8,194 bases of DNA from UBA5499 sp002426275 (GTDB lineage: Bacteria; Bacillota; DTU084): assembly GCA_937888735.1 (NCBI GenBank), contig CALASN010000065.1:1-8194 (forward strand). The letters run 5' to 3'. Positions within the stretch are counted from its first letter, which is position 1; the number at the start of each line of letters is the position of its first letter. The position numbers were made by a program, and so were the translations under genes. The notes below the pieces were generated by a model. That model ran no database searches, was not told where the DNA came from, and saw nothing but the letters and a program-made list of their open reading frames with translations. Shown one piece after another: positions 6,076 through 8,194 of this stretch.

Positions 6076-6590
6076 AACTTCACACCGCCTTCCACAACTA
6101 TTTTCCCCCTGGGTTGTTGCCAGAGAAGTTTATCTCCTTTTAATTTCCCGGTTGCAGTGGTAATTTCAATTCCGCCCTGGCCCAAAAGCTGCCGCGTTTC
6201 AGCTTGCCACATCAGCGAGTCGGCCTTCATTGACAGATCTTTACTTTTCACCTTCACTGGGCCTGTGAAAACAAGATCTTTTTTCACCCAATCCACCGAG
6301 GCCAAAGGAGCTTCCACTGCTATTTCTTCTCCCTCAGCCTTGAGCTTTGCCTTCAATTTCGAAACCGTTGCCCGCCTGCCGTCTTCGGAAAACTGAATTT
6401 GCGCTGCAGCAAGATACCACTCCAGCTCTCCGTCGGGACTGACCAAAGTTAATGTCGGCTGTTTAGCCTCCCATGATTTGGGCTTTTTTGCGGCCGGAGG
6501 CGCTTGGGGCTGCGGCCTGAGCCAAAGGAACAACGCGACTAGCAGCAAAACCGCCGAACCGATGCAGAGCGCCGTGGCTTTACGCGCCAT
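6036..6590 (-). CDS. lptC: LptC, inner-membrane-anchored LPS export protein
   Basis: This is a 184-residue protein with one N-terminal membrane anchor (about residues 7-25) followed by a proline/alanine/lysine-rich linker. The rest is a beta-rich periplasmic domain of the LptC jellyroll type. Characteristic pieces are the strand 'WYLAAAQIQFSEDGRRATVSK' (58-78) and 'LVFTGPVKVKSKDLSMKADSL' (106-126), with alternating polar and hydrophobic residues and the G-D-K-L-L-W motif near 152-157. In known systems LptC takes lipopolysaccharide from the LptB2FG transporter and hands it to LptA. The length is close to the usual 180-200. The ATG at 6590 has only a G-rich stretch (GGGGTGGGG) before it, so the Shine-Dalgarno is not clear. 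Its 3' end overlaps lptA by 40 bases in another frame, and it sits 32 bases after the LpxB-related gene. The assignment rests on both the protein's pattern and its place directly before lptA and lptB. Confidence 0.87.
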   Translation of the reverse strand: MARKATALCIGSAVLLLVALFLWLRPQPQAPPAAKKPKSWEAKQPTLTLVSPDGELEWYLAAAQIQFSEDGRRATVSKLKAKLKAEGEEIAVEAPLASVDWVKKDLVFTGPVKVKSKDLSMKADSLMWQAETRQLLGQGGIEITTATGKLKGDKLLWQQPRGKIVVEGGVKLWATSGTGRRSSP

Positions 6591-6622
6591 AACCCCACCC
6601 CCACTCCATTACAATTCGTCGT

Positions 6623-7777
6623 CTAGCCACCAGATCCTGCTCGCGCGAGCCGAGCAATAATTTCCACCATTCTGCTTGCTGCTCCGGGCTCTCCCATCCT
6701 GGCCTTCCCTTGGGCCGCCATCTGCTTATAGCGCTGCTCATCAAGCAAAATAGCCTTGGCTTCCAAGGCCAAGGCTGTGGGATCTTGCTTCACGGCTACC
6801 ACGGCCCCGCCCAGGAGCCTGATCTGTCCCCGCACGAAACGTTCAGTGAACTGCGGTCCAAATCCCGGGCAGGTGACTATGGGTTTACCGAGTCCCGCCG
6901 CTTGTTCATTTGCCGTGCCAGCCATCCCCAAGACCAGCTGGGCTTGGCAGATTAGATCTGAAAAGTAAGTGCTCGCAAGCACCCTGGCGCCATCGCAGAC
7001 GAATTCCGCCTCCGCCGGTCCTGAGCCCGGCGCCAGCTGCCAGGGCTCAGGCAGCGCCGCCGCAAACCGTTCTAAGGCTATCGAAGGCGAACGGGAAAAA
7101 AGAAAATTCACTGGCTTCAAAGCGCCAGCCAACCGGCGGGCAGCCTCCAAAAGCAGCATCCCATTGGCTATGGCTTCGGGTCTACTGCCGGGGAGAATGG
7201 CCACAGTGGGTCCGGGGGGCAGCTTGAAATCAACGCCAGAGGGCAAAATGGCATCCAGCATGGGATTGCCTACATATTGAGCCGGTACCTTTGCCCTTCT
7301 TAAGGATTCGGCGGTCTTGGCGTCCCGAGCCAAGACGCAAGCAGCATATTTTTTCATATAACTGATTTCCCATTTCAAGTGCGGGGAGATGTAATCAGAT
7401 TTCGCAGTGGGCAGAAATACGATGGGCCGTACAGGAGCCCTCACTGCCAGATAAAGCGCATAAAGATCCCCCACTACCACCATCGCATCCTGCGCCTGTT
7501 GGGAAAGCGCTCTTTTTTGCCGGCTGAGCAAAGAAAACAAGCCTGCTCTGATATCTTGCCATAAATAACCGGGGCTCCGGCCGGAAAAGCCGCCGCTGGG
7601 AAGCGCTTGCGTCGGCTCCAGCACTTCCACGTCCGCAAGCCGCCTGTACGGCTCGCCCAAGCCCACCAGGGGTAAAACTGTGTGCTTGATCTCAGGCTGC
7701 CGTTTCTGAAATGTCCGCACCAGCAGGGCGCCGATTGTGTCCTCGCCATGACCATTGCTCACCCATAAAAGCCGCAA
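6623..7777 (-). CDS. Lipid-A-disaccharide synthase-related protein (LpxB-like, GT-B-like fold)
   Basis: Starting at TTG 7777 this is 384 residues, close to the usual size of the 'lipid-A-disaccharide synthase-related' family (TIGR03492). The N-terminus reads LLWVSNGHGED; the SNGHGED motif at residues 7-13 is the family hallmark. Further landmarks are VGDLYALYL (102-110), VGNPMLDA (169-176), ILPGSRPEAI (194-203) and the C-terminal GTANEQAAGLGKPIV (287-301), which resemble the donor-binding half of LpxB/MurG-type glycosyltransferases. No signal peptide or clear membrane span is seen, so it is probably cytosolic or peripheral. The open frame runs upstream to 8005, but that part has no LpxB similarity and overlaps the nucleotidyltransferase in another frame. 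AGGAGG seven bases before TTG 7777 fixes the start; GTG 7762 is the alternative. It precedes the lpt genes by 32 bases. The reaction is not established for this family; a role in glycolipid synthesis is inferred. Confidence 0.88.
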   Translation of the reverse strand: MRLLWVSNGHGEDTIGALLVRTFQKRQPEIKHTVLPLVGLGEPYRRLADVEVLEPTQALPSGGFSGRSPGYLWQDIRAGLFSLLSRQKRALSQQAQDAMVVVGDLYALYLAVRAPVRPIVFLPTAKSDYISPHLKWEISYMKKYAACVLARDAKTAESLRRAKVPAQYVGNPMLDAILPSGVDFKLPPGPTVAILPGSRPEAIANGMLLLEAARRLAGALKPVNFLFSRSPSIALERFAAALPEPWQLAPGSGPAEAEFVCDGARVLASTYFSDLICQAQLVLGMAGTANEQAAGLGKPIVTCPGFGPQFTERFVRGQIRLLGGAVVAVKQDPTALALEAKAILLDEQRYKQMAAQGKARMGEPGAASRMVEIIARLARAGSGG

Positions 7778-8194
7778 GCAGCATCCTCCTCTACAGACAG
7801 ATCCGAGCAAACATCCTGCCCAGGCTGAAGAATCTGGCCGGGGCCACATTTCACATTCCGCTGCACGCAGGCGCCGACGCCAAGTTGAACATCGTGCGCT
7901 AACACAGCCCCCGGCTTTACTTTGGCCCGCTTTTGTACTTCCGCATTGGAAGCTAAAATCGCTCCCTGGCACTGAGCGTCTTCCCCGATCTTCACGTTCT
8001 CCCACAGCACGCAGCCTGCGAGCTGAGCGCCAGCTTTGATTACAGAACCTGCGCCGATGGAAAGCGGTCCGTTAAGCTTCGCGCCCGCTTCGATCCGCAC
8101 ACCTGGTCCTAAAAGCACAGGACCACGAATCTCAGAGCGGGGATGGATTTCCACCTTGCCCTGAATCATGATCTCTTCTCGCAATTTAGTTGCG
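7759..8194 (-). CDS. NDP-sugar nucleotidyltransferase, C-terminal left-handed beta-helix part (5' end beyond window)
   Basis: The visible part is almost entirely hexapeptide repeat: about seven coils of the [LIV]-G-x-x-x-x type, with stretches such as GPVLLGPGVRIEAGA, VLWENVKIGEDA and KPGAVLAHDVQLG. The 'SVLWDNV-IG' pattern is typical of the C-terminal beta-helix of mannose-1-phosphate guanylyltransferase or glucose-1-phosphate nucleotidyltransferase relatives, which make activated sugars in the cytoplasm. No nucleotidyltransferase (Rossmann) domain is visible. The frame stays open to the window edge, reading TKLREEIMIQ before the helix, so I treat the gene as cut by the window. A stand-alone hexapeptide protein starting at TTG 8184 or ATG 8169 is possible, but neither start has a good Shine-Dalgarno. 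An LpxA- or LpxD-type acyltransferase is less likely from the motif pattern. The gene overlaps the next by 19 bases, so the two are probably cotranscribed. The substrate cannot be read from this fragment. Confidence 0.68.
   Translation of the reverse strand, partial: ATKLREEIMIQGKVEIHPRSEIRGPVLLGPGVRIEAGAKLNGPLSIGAGSVIKAGAQLAGCVLWENVKIGEDAQCQGAILASNAEVQKRAKVKPGAVLAHDVQLGVGACVQRNVKCGPGQILQPGQDVCSDLSVEEDAACGFYG
7785..7790 (-). promoter_or_regulatory. Ribosome binding site that sets a TTG start for the LpxB-related gene
   Basis: AGGAGG on the minus strand lies seven bases before TTG 7777, inside the 3' end of the upstream gene. It is the only strong Shine-Dalgarno near the conserved N-terminus LLWVSNGHGED, and there is no ATG at a suitable place. 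It therefore supports a TTG start rather than the far-upstream ATG at 8005. Confidence 0.75.

Noticed and set aside
5683..6396. Plus-strand open frame of 237 codons opposite lptA and lptC
   Set aside because: Its translation has no recognisable family features. Both opposite genes are well supported by signal peptide, membrane anchor, motifs and operon order.
6752..6776. 9-bp inverted repeat AGCCTTGGC / GCCAAGGCT with a 7-base loop
   Set aside because: It lies inside the LpxB-related coding region. A repeat of this size is not far from chance in 8 kb, and no regulatory context was seen.
7021..7050. 8-bp inverted repeat CTGAGCCC / GGGCTCAG with a short inner stem
   Set aside because: It lies inside coding sequence, and repeats of this size are expected by chance in a window of this length.
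7759..8005. Upstream extension of the LpxB-related frame to an ATG at 8005
   Set aside because: The added 76 residues are arginine- and cysteine-rich with no LpxB similarity. They overlap the better-supported nucleotidyltransferase, and a strong Shine-Dalgarno marks TTG 7777.

Overview
The window looks like chromosomal DNA of a diderm (outer-membrane-bearing) member of the Firmicutes/Bacillota, most likely Negativicutes-like; Halanaerobiales or Limnochordia-like lineages are alternatives. The reasons are: an S-layer-homology (SLH) porin of the OmpM type, a DUF3084 inner-membrane coiled-coil protein, and lipopolysaccharide-transport (Lpt) genes, all in one block with strong Firmicutes-style AGGAGG ribosome binding sites. 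The taxonomic call is inference from gene content, not from a search.

All eight genes lie on the minus strand, so transcription runs from high to low coordinates. From 8194 down: the C-terminal part of a probable NDP-sugar nucleotidyltransferase (cut by the window edge); a lipid-A-disaccharide-synthase-related glycosyltransferase-like protein that starts at TTG; lptC; lptA; lptB; one LptF/LptG-family permease; a DUF3084 protein; then a 138-base gap and a 733-residue SLH porin. The first seven genes are packed with overlaps or gaps of 4 to about 50 bases and look like one operon. The porin has its own leader, with a stem-loop and a weak candidate promoter.

The genes share one theme: sugar activation and glycolipid assembly, then export. 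LptB powers the permease, and LptC and LptA carry the lipid across the periplasm. The porin joins the outer membrane to the cell wall through its SLH domain and a long coiled coil. DUF3084, an inner-membrane protein with a periplasmic-looking coiled coil, has no assigned function.

The strongest unusual signal is at the lptA-lptB junction. There is a perfect 35-bp inverted repeat with an 11-base loop, and it coincides with what looks like a frameshift in lptA. The open frame stops early inside the repeat. The +1 frame carries a plausible LptA C-terminus that ends in an ATGA overlap with the lptB start. I read this as a quasi-palindrome made perfect by template switching, or as an assembly error at a hairpin. 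A second, smaller quasi-palindrome lies in the permease gene. I found no RNA genes, insertion sequences, CRISPR arrays or phage genes, and no clearly new multi-gene system.
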